A stretch of DNA of 64,000 bases from Streptomyces maremycinicus (GTDB lineage: Bacteria; Actinomycetota; Actinomycetes; Streptomycetales; Streptomycetaceae): assembly GCF_001184025.1 (NCBI RefSeq), contig NZ_BBYG01000012.1:434001-498000 (forward strand). The letters are read 5' to 3'. Positions 1 through 8,206 of the stretch are shown piece after piece; positions within the stretch are counted from its first letter, which is position 1, and every line of letters starts with the position of its first letter. The notes below the pieces were generated by a model that worked only from the letters and a program-made list of their open reading frames with translations, did no database searches and was not told where the DNA came from. A program made the position numbers and the translations under genes.

Positions 1-95
1 TCGGCATCGGCGCCGGACGCGAACGGCTCGGTGCCGGCTGCGGCCGGGCCGGTGGCGGGGGCGGGGGCGGACGCCGAGGCGGGCGCGCCGGTCAC
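1..95 (-). CDS. 5' end of a gene in the contractile-injection cluster, cut by the window edge
   Basis: Only the first 31 codons lie in the window. The GTG start shares four bases (GTGA) with the stop of the DUF4255 gene at 92, so the two are probably translationally coupled in one operon running leftward. The visible N-terminus (MTGAPASASAPAPATG, continuing Ala/Pro-rich) is low-complexity linker sequence and does not identify the protein. From its position it is probably another tail-sheath or tail-assembly cluster member, but that is inference only. Confidence 0.5.
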   Translation of the reverse strand, partial: MTGAPASASAPAPATGPAAAGTEPFASGADA

Positions 96-766
96 GGCCG
101 GTCCGTGCGGTGGGCGCCGGCCTCGCGGGCGGCGCGGGCCGCGGCCACCTGGTGGGGACGGTGGGCACGCTCGCCGGACTCCGGCGGGTCGCCGTCCATC
201 CCGCGCAGGCGGACCGCCGCGCCCTCCGTGACCGGCGGCCCCGCGTCGTACTCGGGGTAGGCCGGGAAGGGCGCCGTGACCACCAGGTCCAGCGACGGCT
301 TCAGCTCACCGCCGAGGGCGGACCAGATCTCGGCCAGGGAACGCGACTCGGTCTGGATGCCGGCCACCGTCACGGGCATCGCGAGCCCCAACGCGCGCAG
401 CGAGCCGGGAAGCTCGTCGGCCGGCAGCATCTCGCGCGGCAGCAGCGTCGCCAACACGGCCGACAGCAGGCGATGTTCGTCCTGCGGGGTCCGCGTCCAG
501 GCGGTCACCAGGTACGACAGCCGGAACCAGCGCGGCGGTTGACGGCGCTTGACCACGATGTCCCGCTCGTCCCGCACCGCCATCTGGCCGCGCTGCCGAC
601 GGGTCACGTCCTCACGGATGTCGTACAAGTAGGTGTTGATCACAGGGGCGTTGCGCCGGGCCGCCCAGTCCCGGGTCGGGGCCTCGAAGGAGACGTCGAT
701 CCCGGATCCCGCGAGGGCGCCGCCCGCGAGCAGCTCTTTGAGGACCTCGTCCACCTCGTGGATCAC
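92..766 (-). CDS. DUF4255 (Pvc16-like) tail-associated protein
   Basis: 224 residues. DUF4255/Pvc16 N-terminal-domain proteins are standard members of extracellular contractile injection system (phage-tail-like) clusters and are thought to act at the tail terminus or sheath. The family pattern is visible as an N-terminal helix (VIHEVDEVLKELL), then VINTYLYDIRED, a run of basic residues and WFRLSYLVTAWT, followed by repeated LP/ELPG stretches that end with PFPAYPE. The GTG start at 766 is chosen because GAGGAG lies 7 nt upstream. The open frame continues further upstream but without family similarity. Its stop overlaps the next gene to the left. Two regulators lie directly upstream, as expected for the border of such a cluster in Streptomyces. 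The family call is from memory of the domain, not a search. Confidence 0.75.
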   Translation of the reverse strand: MIHEVDEVLKELLAGGALAGSGIDVSFEAPTRDWAARRNAPVINTYLYDIREDVTRRQRGQMAVRDERDIVVKRRQPPRWFRLSYLVTAWTRTPQDEHRLLSAVLATLLPREMLPADELPGSLRALGLAMPVTVAGIQTESRSLAEIWSALGGELKPSLDLVVTAPFPAYPEYDAGPPVTEGAAVRLRGMDGDPPESGERAHRPHQVAAARAAREAGAHRTDRP

Positions 767-905
767 CGTCGTGCTCCTCAACTTGCCTTGCCACACCCAC
801 CGTCCGACGATCGTGCCCCGGACGGCCCCGGATCCGCAGGCACGACAGGGTCGGCGGCCGGGCAGGGCATGCTGCCCGCGTGTCCGCCTTCGATTGCCCG
901 TTCGG

Positions 906-1616
906 TCAGATGTAGCCTTCCCGCAGGGCATATGCCACAGCGTGCGCCCGGTTGCGCAGATGCAACCGCGTCGTGAGTCCGTGCATGACGTTCTTGACGG
1001 TTCGTTCGGAGTAGGACAGCTTGCTGGCGATCTCTCCGGTGTCCAGGCCCTCGGCGACCAGCCGCAGGACGTCCACCTCCCGTGGCGCGAGTCCCAGGGA
1101 GGGGGCGCCGGGCCGGCCCGCCGCACCGCGATGCAGCGTGCCCACCTGGCTGATGAGCCTGCCCAGCAGGTCGGCGGGCAGGTCGCCGACACCGCGGTGG
1201 GCGGCCAGCACCGCCTGCACCAGCCGGTGCGCGGTGGCCTCTCGACGCCAGACGATGGCCCCGACCCCGCATTCGATGACGTCCAGGAGTTCCGTCTCAC
1301 GGATCGTGCCCACGACGAGCACCGCCCGCGCGCCCTCGCTGCGCACGATCCGCCGCAGCCGGCCCAGCGCCCCCTCGTCGAGGGTGTCCTCGATCAGCAG
1401 CGCCACCGTGCCGGCGGCCGCCGAGACCTCCTCGCGGACCTCGACCTCGGGACGCCCGCGCAACTGGCTGACGGCGCCCTCGCGGGAGATCGGGTCCGGT
1501 GCCTGGACGGCCACGGGAATCCGCCGCCGGGTGCCGAGGACGGGGTCCGCGACGGCGGCGCCCGTCGCGGCGATACCCGCGACGCCGGTCTCTGGTGTCC
1601 GTGGTGAGCTGAGCAA
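906..1616 (-). CDS. Atypical NarL/LuxR-family response regulator
   Basis: 236 residues. The last 65 residues are a clear GerE/LuxR helix-turn-helix (LAPREVDVLRLVAEGLDTGE, then YSERTVKNVMHGLTTRL). The first 130 residues have the spacing of a receiver domain, but the usual Asp-Asp pair near the N-terminus is replaced by AP in VAVQAPDPISREG, and the conserved Lys near WRREATAHR is not evident. It may therefore not be phosphorylated in the normal way. A TTG start at 1616 is likely, preceded by GGGGGA. It is transcribed away from the LAL regulator and towards the tail cluster, so regulation of that cluster is the natural guess. Confidence 0.75.
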   Translation of the reverse strand: MLSSPRTPETGVAGIAATGAAVADPVLGTRRRIPVAVQAPDPISREGAVSQLRGRPEVEVREEVSAAAGTVALLIEDTLDEGALGRLRRIVRSEGARAVLVVGTIRETELLDVIECGVGAIVWRREATAHRLVQAVLAAHRGVGDLPADLLGRLISQVGTLHRGAAGRPGAPSLGLAPREVDVLRLVAEGLDTGEIASKLSYSERTVKNVMHGLTTRLHLRNRAHAVAYALREGYI

Positions 1617-1913
1617 CCGTTTCCCCCAAGTTCACGGGCCCGCCGTCCGATGGGGTCCGGTGACGGGTGGGTCCCGTCCAGACTTCTGGGACATCAGCGG
1701 CGCGCGCAATCGTGGAGCACCACGAGGGGGACCACGAGAGCAAGCCTTCAGGCACCACGGTTCACCTGCATCGTCGCAGGTCAGAGCCCTTTCGTTCGTC
1801 GCGTACGAGGCCACCGTGAGCCTCGCCACAACGGCCGCGTGGACCCGTACCGAACCACACGACCTCTACGTGTACATGGACAAGTCCGATGTGCCCGACA
1901 GCAGGAGGCAGGG
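1617..1913. promoter_or_regulatory. Divergent promoter region between two LuxR-type regulators
   Basis: This 297-base stretch separates the leftward response regulator from the rightward LAL regulator and must hold both promoters. I see no coding potential and no convincing -35/-10 pair. GGAGG at 1904-1908 is the ribosome binding site of the LAL gene. The region is less GC-biased than the genes on either side. Confidence 0.5.
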
Positions 1914-4799
1914 ATGACCGGACCGTTGCGGGAACGCGAGGACGCGCACGCGCTGCTCACGGCGGAGGCGGAGCGGGCCCGGACCGGCCAGGGCCGTCTC
2001 GTCCTGCTGCGCGGAGCCACGGGCACCGGCCGGTCCGCCGTCCTGGAAGCGGCCACCGCGCACGCGTCCCACCTCGGCATGCGGGTGCTGCGCGCCCGCT
2101 GCTCGCCCGACGACACCGCGCTGCCCTTCTCCTCGGTGCTCCATCTCCTCGGCTCCGTACCCGAGTTCGCGGACGTCGGGCCGGGCGGTGACGACCGGGG
2201 GAGCGCGGCGCGGCTGTGGCGGCTGCTGCGTTCCTACGCGGACGAGTCACCGCTCATGGTGGCCGTGGACGACGTCCACCTCGCCGACGAGGCCTCGCGC
2301 CGCTGGTTCGTGGAGGCGGCCCGCCGTATCGACCGATTACCGGTACTGCTGGTGGCCACCGAGCGCAGTCAGTACGACATCGGCCCGCGGCCCGCCGGTC
2401 TCACCCACGCCCTGTCCCCGTCCGTGGTCCGCACGCACACCCTCGCCCCGCTCACCGACGACGCCTCGGCCGACCTGGTCCGGGCGGCCTTCCCGACGGC
2501 CTCCGACCGGTGGACCGCGGACTGTGTGCGGGCCGGTGCGGGCAGCCCGCTGCTTCTGCACGCCCTCCTCGACGACCTCGACGGCGCCCCGCCGCCGACG
2601 GCCGTCCCGCGGACGTGCGCCGCGCTGTACCCGGGTTCCTATCCGGCGGCCGTCTCCTGGTGGCTGGACAGCGCGGGCCCGGCGACGGCGGAGGTGGCCC
2701 GCACCCTCGCGGCCCTGGAACAGGCGGACGAGACCGCCTCTCCGGCCGCGGCCACTGCCGCAGCCCCGACCGCAGCCGCAGCCGCAGCCGCACCCGCAGT
2801 CGCTGCCGAAAGCGCTGCGGGAACCGTTGTCGTGACCGCTGCCGAAGGTGCTGCCGAGACCGATTCCGAGTGCGCCTCGAAAGCCGCGACCGACACGCTC
2901 GCCGCGCTCGTCGCCGATGCCTCCGGCACCGACCCCGCCCGGGTCTCCGGATGGTTCACCGCGATGACGCGGCTCGGCGTGCTGCGCCCGGACCGGACCG
3001 GCCGCCCCCGCTACGCGCACCCGCTCCTGCGGGACGGCGTGCTCAGCGGCTGGTCGACCGACCGCCGTCAGGACGCGCACCGGGCGGTCGCCCAGGCGAT
3101 GCTGCGCCGGGGCGACCATCTCGACGCGGTGGCAAGGCAGTTGCTGGGCAGCGCGCCCACCGGGCTGCCCTGGGCGCTGCGCGTGCTGCGGGACGCCGCC
3201 ACCGTGGCCGCGCGCGACGACCGCCCCGGTGACGCCGTCCGCTATCTGCGCCGGGCCCTCCAGGAGCCGCTGCCCGACGACCTGCGCCAGCGGCTGCTCA
3301 CCGAACTCGGCTCGCTGGAGTACGCCTCCGCGGACACCCCGGCGGGCATCCCGCGGCTGGCCGAGGCCCTCGACCTGCCGGCCGAACCCCGCGACCAGGT
3401 CCGTACGGCCATCGCGCTGGGCACCGCGCTCGTGGGCCGCGGGGAGGTCCGTACGGCGGTGGAGGTGTTGCGCCGGCTGGAGGCCACGCTGGCCGGCCAC
3501 CCCGACCTGGCGCGTGCCCTCCAGACCGCGTCCGCGCTGCTCTCGGACCAGGACCAGACGGTCCGCCGGGAGGCCTACCGCTGGCTCACCGACACCGCCG
3601 AACGCTCCCCGGAACTCGTCGGGGCCTCCGGCCAGGCGCTGCTCGTGCGGTACGCGGCGACCGCGGGCGACCTCCCGGCGCGGGAGGCGATGCGCCGGCT
3701 GCGCACCCTGCTGACGGAACCGGCCGATCCGCTCGCCGAGCCGTTCCTGCTGGGCACGGCCGCGGCGGTGGCCCAGTGGGCGGACGAGCTGGACGAGGCG
3801 GAACGCCTGGTGGAACGCGGCCTGGCCGGCCAGCACCCGACCCTGCTGCACCCGATGGAGCAGGCGCTGCTGGACACCCGGTGGGACATCGCGGCGGCGC
3901 GTGGCGCGTACGGCACCCTGCTCACCGCCCGTCCCGGGGCGCCCCGGGCCCGGCGCACCGGCGGCCCGGTCAACGCCGACGCGCACACCCTGCTCGCGCT
4001 GGTCGAGACGGGCCGCACGGCGCAGGCCCGCGTACTGGCCGACACCTTCGACCTGCGGGACGCACCCGACTCGTGGGAGCTCAACCGGTTCCTGTACGCG
4101 CGGGGCGTGCTGCGGCTCACCGAGGGAGATGTCGCGGGCGCCCTGCACGACTTCCTGGAGTGCGGCCGACGGCAGTCCGCCCGCGCGGTCCTCAGTCCCG
4201 TCGTCACACCGTGGCGGTCGGCGGCCGCGGAGTGCCGGCTGGCGCTGGGCAACCCCCAGGAGGCGCTGGCCCTGGCGACGGAGGAACTGCGACTGGCCCG
4301 GGTGTGGAACACCCCGCGCACGACGGGACGGGCACTGCGGGTCCTGGGCCGGGCGACCCGGGGCCGCCGGGGCCTGGAACTGGGCGCGGAGGCCGTCGCC
4401 GTCCTGCGGGAATCCCCGGCCGAGGCGGAACTCGTGGCCTCCCTGCTCGCCCACGGCCGGCAGCTGACCGACGCGGGGGAGCGCGGCCGGGGCCGCGACC
4501 TTCTGCGGGAGGGCGCCGAACGCGCCGAACGGCTGGGCAGCGTCCGCCTCCTGACCCATGCCGAACAGGCCCTGCGGACCGCCGGCGGCCGCCGCACGAC
4601 GCCCGCCCACACCGGGTCGGGGGCCCTCACCGGCAGCGAACGCCGGATCGCGGAACTCGCGGCGGAAGGCCGTACCAACACCGAGATAGCGGAGCTCCTG
4701 CATGTGGCGCGCCGCACCGTGGAGACCCACCTGACCAGCACCTACCGGAAGTTGGGCATCCGGCGCAGGGGCGAGTTGCGGGGCGTGCTGGACGACTGA
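1914..4799 (+). CDS. LAL-family (large ATP-binding LuxR) transcriptional regulator with a TTA codon
   Basis: 961 residues. An N-terminal AAA-type ATPase is followed by a long helical repeat region and a C-terminal LuxR helix-turn-helix (TGSERRIAELAAEGRTNTEI, then RRTVETHLTSTYRKLGIR). Walker A reads GATGTGRSA, with Arg in place of the usual Lys. Walker B is LMVAVDDVHLAD near residue 115. An Ala-rich linker occupies roughly residues 280-325. The ATG at 1914 has GGAGG 5 nt upstream, although the frame is open much further back. Codon 142 is TTA (2337-2339), the rarest Streptomyces codon, read by the bldA tRNA, so translation is probably limited to late growth. I recall a TTA-containing LuxR gene beside the S. 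coelicolor phage-tail-like cluster. It probably controls the tail-like cluster to its left. Confidence 0.85.
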   Translation: MTGPLREREDAHALLTAEAERARTGQGRLVLLRGATGTGRSAVLEAATAHASHLGMRVLRARCSPDDTALPFSSVLHLLGSVPEFADVGPGGDDRGSAARLWRLLRSYADESPLMVAVDDVHLADEASRRWFVEAARRIDRLPVLLVATERSQYDIGPRPAGLTHALSPSVVRTHTLAPLTDDASADLVRAAFPTASDRWTADCVRAGAGSPLLLHALLDDLDGAPPPTAVPRTCAALYPGSYPAAVSWWLDSAGPATAEVARTLAALEQADETASPAAATAAAPTAAAAAAAPAVAAESAAGTVVVTAAEGAAETDSECASKAATDTLAALVADASGTDPARVSGWFTAMTRLGVLRPDRTGRPRYAHPLLRDGVLSGWSTDRRQDAHRAVAQAMLRRGDHLDAVARQLLGSAPTGLPWALRVLRDAATVAARDDRPGDAVRYLRRALQEPLPDDLRQRLLTELGSLEYASADTPAGIPRLAEALDLPAEPRDQVRTAIALGTALVGRGEVRTAVEVLRRLEATLAGHPDLARALQTASALLSDQDQTVRREAYRWLTDTAERSPELVGASGQALLVRYAATAGDLPAREAMRRLRTLLTEPADPLAEPFLLGTAAAVAQWADELDEAERLVERGLAGQHPTLLHPMEQALLDTRWDIAAARGAYGTLLTARPGAPRARRTGGPVNADAHTLLALVETGRTAQARVLADTFDLRDAPDSWELNRFLYARGVLRLTEGDVAGALHDFLECGRRQSARAVLSPVVTPWRSAAAECRLALGNPQEALALATEELRLARVWNTPRTTGRALRVLGRATRGRRGLELGAEAVAVLRESPAEAELVASLLAHGRQLTDAGERGRGRDLLREGAERAERLGSVRLLTHAEQALRTAGGRRTTPAHTGSGALTGSERRIAELAAEGRTNTEIAELLHVARRTVETHLTSTYRKLGIRRRGELRGVLDD

Positions 4800-4839
4800 G
4801 GCGGCTGCGTGGCACCGGGTCGTCGCGCGCCGCCCGGCC

Positions 4840-4851
4840 TACGATGAGGAC
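4840..4851 (+). promoter_or_regulatory. Leaderless-type -10 element of the VOC gene
   Basis: TACGAT (4840-4845) is followed by 6 nt and then ATG, which places the transcript start on or next to the start codon. The GAGGA in between is too close to the ATG to work as a normal ribosome binding site. Confidence 0.5.
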
Positions 4852-5193
4852 ATGGCCGTCGACCTCTTCGCAGGCATCCCCGTCAACGACTACGCAGCGG
4901 CCCTGGCCTGGTACGAGCGGCTGCTCGGCGCTCCGCCGGCGTTCTTCCCGAACGACACGGAGGCGGTCTGGGAGCTCGCCGAGCACCGGTACCTGTACAT
5001 CGAGCACCGGCCGGGCCACGCGGGCCACGCCCTGCACACCCTCGTCGTCGACGACCTCGACACCCGGGTCGCCGCCATCGCGGGCCGAGGTCTGGCCCCG
5101 GCCCGGCGTGAGACCTACTCCAACGGCGTCCGCAAGGTCACCTATCACGACCCGGACGGCAACGAGATCGGCTTCGGCGGCACCCCTCTGTGA
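4852..5193 (+). CDS. VOC (glyoxalase/bleomycin-resistance fold) superfamily protein
   Basis: 113 residues, one full vicinal-oxygen-chelate domain of two beta-alpha-beta-beta-beta units. The first half reads FAGIPVNDYAAALAWYERLL and the second HALHTLVVDDLDTRVAAIAG, ending with the characteristic YHDPDGNEIGFG. In this superfamily the final Glu (DGNEIGF) and earlier His/Glu positions bind a metal in catalytic members. The substrate cannot be told, and many Streptomyces members are uncharacterised. It is monocistronic, between the LAL regulator and a small DUF4287 gene. Confidence 0.8.
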   Translation: MAVDLFAGIPVNDYAAALAWYERLLGAPPAFFPNDTEAVWELAEHRYLYIEHRPGHAGHALHTLVVDDLDTRVAAIAGRGLAPARRETYSNGVRKVTYHDPDGNEIGFGGTPL

Positions 5194-5343
5194 CAGCCCG
5201 GCGGCCGCACGAAGGGCTTGCGTCACAGCCGGACCGGCCCGCCCCGGTGGGGTGGCCGGACGAGCACCGCACCCCCCGTACCGGTGACGCGGATCACACG
5301 ACGCCTGCGGACACTTCTCCCGCCGGCACCGGTCTTCATCGAC

Positions 5344-5556
5344 ATGACCGAACCTGTGAAGGGCCCCGCCAGTTACTTCCCGTCCATCGAGAAGAAGTAC
5401 GGACGTCCGATCGCCGAGTGGAAGACCCTGATCCGCGCCTCACCCCTCACCCGGCACATGGAGCTCGTCTCCTGGCTGAAGGCCGAGCACGGTCTGGGGC
5501 ACGGCCACGCCAACGCGCTGGTCGCGCACACGCTGGCGGAGGACGCCGGCGCGTGA
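5344..5556 (+). CDS. DUF4287-domain small protein
   Basis: 70 residues. It matches the DUF4287 pattern: an N-terminal SYFPSIEKKYGRPIAEWKTL helix pair, then a second helix pair ending in GLGHGHANALVAHTLAE. Function is unknown. Members occur alone or attached to DUF5655 proteins. The ATG at 5344 fits the family length, but no clear ribosome binding site precedes it. Its TGA is the left edge of a hairpin shared with the convergent helicase gene. Confidence 0.75.
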   Translation: MTEPVKGPASYFPSIEKKYGRPIAEWKTLIRASPLTRHMELVSWLKAEHGLGHGHANALVAHTLAEDAGA

Positions 5557-5583
5557 GCCCCCGCCGGGCCTCCGCGGGGCTCA
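5554..5583. terminator. Bidirectional hairpin whose ends are the two stop codons
   Basis: TGAGCCCC at 5554-5561 pairs with GGGGCTCA at 5576-5583, and the stem continues with CGC/GCG around one bulged C. The left TGA is the stop of the DUF4287 gene. The right TCA is the complement of the helicase stop. No T-run follows, which is usual for terminators in such GC-rich genomes. Confidence 0.55.
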
Positions 5584-7176
5584 GCGGCCGTTCGCGGCGT
5601 TGCCGTTGCCCTTGGCCGGGGCGCGGCGACGCCCCTGGGAGGTGGGCCGTCCGCCCTGCGAGGCGGCCCGGCCACCGCCGCCCTGCGAGGCGGCCCGGCC
5701 ACCGCCGCCCTGCGAGGCGGCCCGGCCACCGCCGCCCTGCGAGGTGGCACGGCCACCGCCGCCCTGGGCCGCGGGACGGCCGCGGCGCGAGCGCGCGGTG
5801 GACGCCGAACGCGCGGGACGCTCCTCGGCGGCCGGCGGCGGAGTGAGCACGACGGGCACGCCGGAGGGCGTCTGCGCACCGGTGATGCGGCTCAGCTCGG
5901 CCTCACCGGAACGCACCCGGGTGGTCTGCGGGGTGATGCCGGCGTCCGCCATCAGACGCGTCACCTCCCGGCGCTGATGGGGCAGGACCAGCGTGACGAC
6001 GGTGCCGGACTCACCGGCGCGTGCCGTACGGCCGCCGCGGTGCAGGTAGTCCTTGTGGTCGCCGGGCGGGTCGACGTTGACGACGAGGTCGAGGTTGTCG
6101 ACGTGGATGCCGCGGGCCGCGACGTTGGTCGCCACCAGCACCGTGACGTGGCCGTCCTTGAACTGGGCCAAGGTCCTGGTCCGCTGGTTCTGGGACTTGC
6201 CGCCGTGCAGGGACGCGGCACGCACCCCGACCGCCAGCAGCTTCTTGGCCAGCCGGTCCGCCGCGTGCTTGGTGTCCAGGAACATGATCACGCGGCCGTC
6301 GCGGGCGGCGATCTCCGTCGTCGTGGCGTGCTTGTCCTCGTCGTCCACGTGCAGCACGTGGTGCTCCATCGTGGTGACGGCACCCGCCGACGGGTCGACC
6401 GAGTGGACGACGGGGTCGTGCAGGTAGTTGCGCACCAGCCGGTCGACGTTGCGGTCCAGGGTCGCCGAGAACAGCATGCGCTGGCCGTCGGGCAGCACCT
6501 GGTCCAGCAGCTGCGTCACCTGCGGCATGAAGCCCATGTCGGCCATCTGGTCGGCCTCGTCGAGGACGGTGATGGCGACCCGGTCCAGCCGGCAGTCACC
6601 CCGGTCGATGAGGTCCTTGAGACGGCCGGGCGTGGCCACGACCACCTCGGCGCCGCCGCGCAGGGCGCTCGCCTGCCGGCCGATCGACAGACCGCCGACC
6701 ACCGTGGCGAGCCGCAGCCGCAGCGCGCGGGCGTAGGGGGTGAGGGCGTCGTTGACCTGCTGGGCCAGTTCCCGGGTGGGCACGAGGACCAGGGCCAGCG
6801 GCTGCCGGGGCTCGGCCCGCTGTCCGGCCGTACGGGCCAGCAGCGCGAGGCCGAAGGCGAGGGTCTTGCCGGAGCCCGTGCGGCCGCGGCCCAGCACGTC
6901 CCGGCCGGCCAGCGAGTTCGGCAGCGTCGCGGCCTGGATGGGGAACGGGGTGGTGACCCCCTCGGCGCCGAGGGCGGTCAGCAGCCGCTCGGGCATGTCG
7001 AGATCGGCGAACGACTCGACCGCCGGCAGTCCCGGGGTGAGGGTGACGGGCAGCGCGAATTCACCGCCGGACGCGGCGGGACGACTCCCGCGTCCACTCC
7101 GCCCGGGCTTGGCCGAACGGGAGGGGGCGCCCTGGCGCCGATCCGTACGGGAGCGGACGGAGCTGTTGCGGTTCAT
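5581..7176 (-). CDS. DEAD-box RNA helicase (cold-shock module 1)
   Basis: 531 residues. All helicase motifs are present: FPIQAATLPNSLAGRD (Q motif), RTGSGKT, VPTRELAQQV, ATPGR, LDEADQMADMGF, FSAT, HGGKS, ATNVAARGI and HRGGRTARAG. A basic N-terminal tail of about 45 residues and a long Gly/Arg/Gln/Ser-rich tail flank the core. The tail contains four near-identical nine-residue units (AASQGGGGR type) likely to bind RNA. Start is ATG 7176 with GAGGAAGG upstream. It lies downstream of a cold-shock gene with a strong hairpin between them, so it may be expressed by read-through. The likely role is unwinding structured mRNA in the cold or under stress. A close paralogue lies at 22852-24336. Confidence 0.92.
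   Translation of the reverse strand: MNRNSSVRSRTDRRQGAPSRSAKPGRSGRGSRPAASGGEFALPVTLTPGLPAVESFADLDMPERLLTALGAEGVTTPFPIQAATLPNSLAGRDVLGRGRTGSGKTLAFGLALLARTAGQRAEPRQPLALVLVPTRELAQQVNDALTPYARALRLRLATVVGGLSIGRQASALRGGAEVVVATPGRLKDLIDRGDCRLDRVAITVLDEADQMADMGFMPQVTQLLDQVLPDGQRMLFSATLDRNVDRLVRNYLHDPVVHSVDPSAGAVTTMEHHVLHVDDEDKHATTTEIAARDGRVIMFLDTKHAADRLAKKLLAVGVRAASLHGGKSQNQRTRTLAQFKDGHVTVLVATNVAARGIHVDNLDLVVNVDPPGDHKDYLHRGGRTARAGESGTVVTLVLPHQRREVTRLMADAGITPQTTRVRSGEAELSRITGAQTPSGVPVVLTPPPAAEERPARSASTARSRRGRPAAQGGGGRATSQGGGGRAASQGGGGRAASQGGGGRAASQGGRPTSQGRRRAPAKGNGNAANGR
5654..5761 (-). repeat. 27-bp tandem repeat, four copies, inside the helicase tail
   Basis: Units start at 5654, 5681, 5708 and 5735, with a partial fifth copy from 5762. 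The fourth copy carries two substitutions. The period is a multiple of three, so copy-number change would lengthen or shorten the RNA-binding tail without shifting the frame. Confidence 0.9.
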
Positions 7177-7209
7177 CCGATACCTTCCTCGAAAGGGCAA
7201 AATGCCATG

Positions 7210-7246
7210 GGCCGGGGCCCGCACTCAGGGAGTACGGGCCCCGGCC
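7210..7246 (-). terminator. Strong hairpin between cold-shock gene 1 and helicase 1
   Basis: GGCCGGGGCCCG (7210-7221) is the perfect complement of CGGGCCCCGGCC (7235-7246). Inside the loop ACTC and GAGT pair again, leaving a three-base loop. It should separate the abundant cold-shock transcript from the helicase, acting as a full or partial terminator. Confidence 0.75.
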
Positions 7247-7307
7247 ACTGGTCCGCGTGATGCGCAGCCGATCGCGTCAGCGTCAGCGTCAGGCGGCGTC
7301 AGGCGGT

Positions 7308-7511
7308 TCAGGCGGGCTGGATGTTCTCCGCCTGCGGGCCCTTCTGGCCCTGAGTGACGTCGAAGGTAACCTTCTGGCCTTCCTGAAGCTCACGGAAGCC
7401 GGACGTGGCGATGTTCGAGTAGTGGGCGAACACGTCAGCGCCGCCACCGTCCTGCTCGATGAAGCCGAAGCCCTTTTCCGAGTTGAACCACTTCACGGTG
7501 CCAGATGCCAT
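7308..7511 (-). CDS. Cold-shock protein (CspA family)
   Basis: 67 residues, the usual length of a single cold-shock OB-fold domain. RNP1 (KGFGFIEQ) and RNP2 (DVFAHYSNI) are intact and the start MASGTVKWFN is typical. It binds single-stranded RNA and DNA and melts mRNA structure. The ATG at 7511 follows GGGAGATT. A long leader of about 150 nt lies between the likely promoter and the start, as is usual for this family. It differs from its paralogue at 24556-24759 at about ten positions. Confidence 0.95.
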   Translation of the reverse strand: MASGTVKWFNSEKGFGFIEQDGGGADVFAHYSNIATSGFRELQEGQKVTFDVTQGQKGPQAENIQPA

Positions 7512-7671
7512 GTTGAATCTCCCTATGGGGCAAGGCCCGGACACCGCACCTTGCGGACCCGGGTGCGACAGGATCGGGAAAGCCCCAAAAACAAAAAGAG
7601 TGCCCGTCGACGGAAGGTCGAAGAGCACTCAAAAGTCTCTGGTAACCGAAACTGCCACTTTTATCACGGTA
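7512..7671 (-). promoter_or_regulatory. Promoter and long 5' leader of cold-shock gene 1
   Basis: The minus strand reads TGCTACCGT, an extended -10 (TGn plus TACCGT, 7666-7671), about 150 nt upstream of the ATG. The same TGCTAC-GT element precedes the second cold-shock gene, and both leaders also share GTTACCAG. The rest of the gap to 7854 holds only the ribosome binding site of the rightward lipoprotein gene. Confidence 0.5.
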
Positions 7672-7854
7672 GCACAGGTCCCGATGAGGGGCCGGGGACC
7701 GGAGGGGGCGTCACTCAGGCGTGTCGAGGACCTCGCCCCGCACATATGAGTACCCGTACTCAAGAGGATCACTCCCGCGCTCGGCAGGCTGATCGCATCA
7801 CCGGTGCAGCCGTCGGGCTGGCCGGCCGTCGAGCCGTGCAGAGGAGCGCCCACC

Positions 7855-8184
7855 ATGCGTACGACCAGGAGCCGAGGGGGAGCGGGCCGCGCGGTGGCCG
7901 GTGCGGTGGGTGTGGTCGCGGCGGCCGCCGTGGCCTTCGCGGCGCTGACCGGCTGCTCCCTCCAGATCGAGGAGGCGACCTGCGGCGGCGGCGAGTACCC
8001 GGTGCTGGCGGTGAACAACGGCGGCAGCGACTGCGTGCCGGACGGCGAGGAACCGGCGCCGGGCTGGGCCCGCTATCCGAAGGGCAAGGTCCCCGAGAAG
8101 GTCGGCGACAAGTGGGACACCTATTGGAGCACCCACACCCTCGACGAGAACGGCAAGATCATCGAGCTGCCCGAGGGCGGCTGA
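7855..8184 (+). CDS. Small lipoprotein of unknown function
   Basis: 109 residues. A basic N-terminus (MRTTRSRGGAGR), an Ala/Val-rich hydrophobic stretch and the lipobox LTGC near residue 40 predict a lipid-anchored exported protein. The mature part begins SLQIEEATCGGGEYPVLAVN and is Asp/Glu/Pro-rich, with three further cysteines. No enzyme motif is visible. Start ATG 7855 is chosen because GAGGAG lies 8 nt upstream. The DUF952 gene follows but appears to have its own promoter. Confidence 0.75.
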   Translation: MRTTRSRGGAGRAVAGAVGVVAAAAVAFAALTGCSLQIEEATCGGGEYPVLAVNNGGSDCVPDGEEPAPGWARYPKGKVPEKVGDKWDTYWSTHTLDENGKIIELPEGG

Positions 8185-8194
8185 ACGCCCGTTG

Positions 8195-8206
8195 TATAAC
8201 GGGACG
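8195..8206 (+). promoter_or_regulatory. Leaderless-type -10 element of the DUF952 gene
   Basis: TATAAC at 8195-8200 is followed by 6 nt and ATG 8207. No ribosome binding site is present, consistent with a leaderless mRNA. No good -35 is visible. Confidence 0.5.

Noticed and set aside
2337..4730. A long open frame antisense to the LAL regulator
   Set aside because: It has no family features and is a shadow of the strong codon bias of the sense gene, as often happens in GC-rich DNA.
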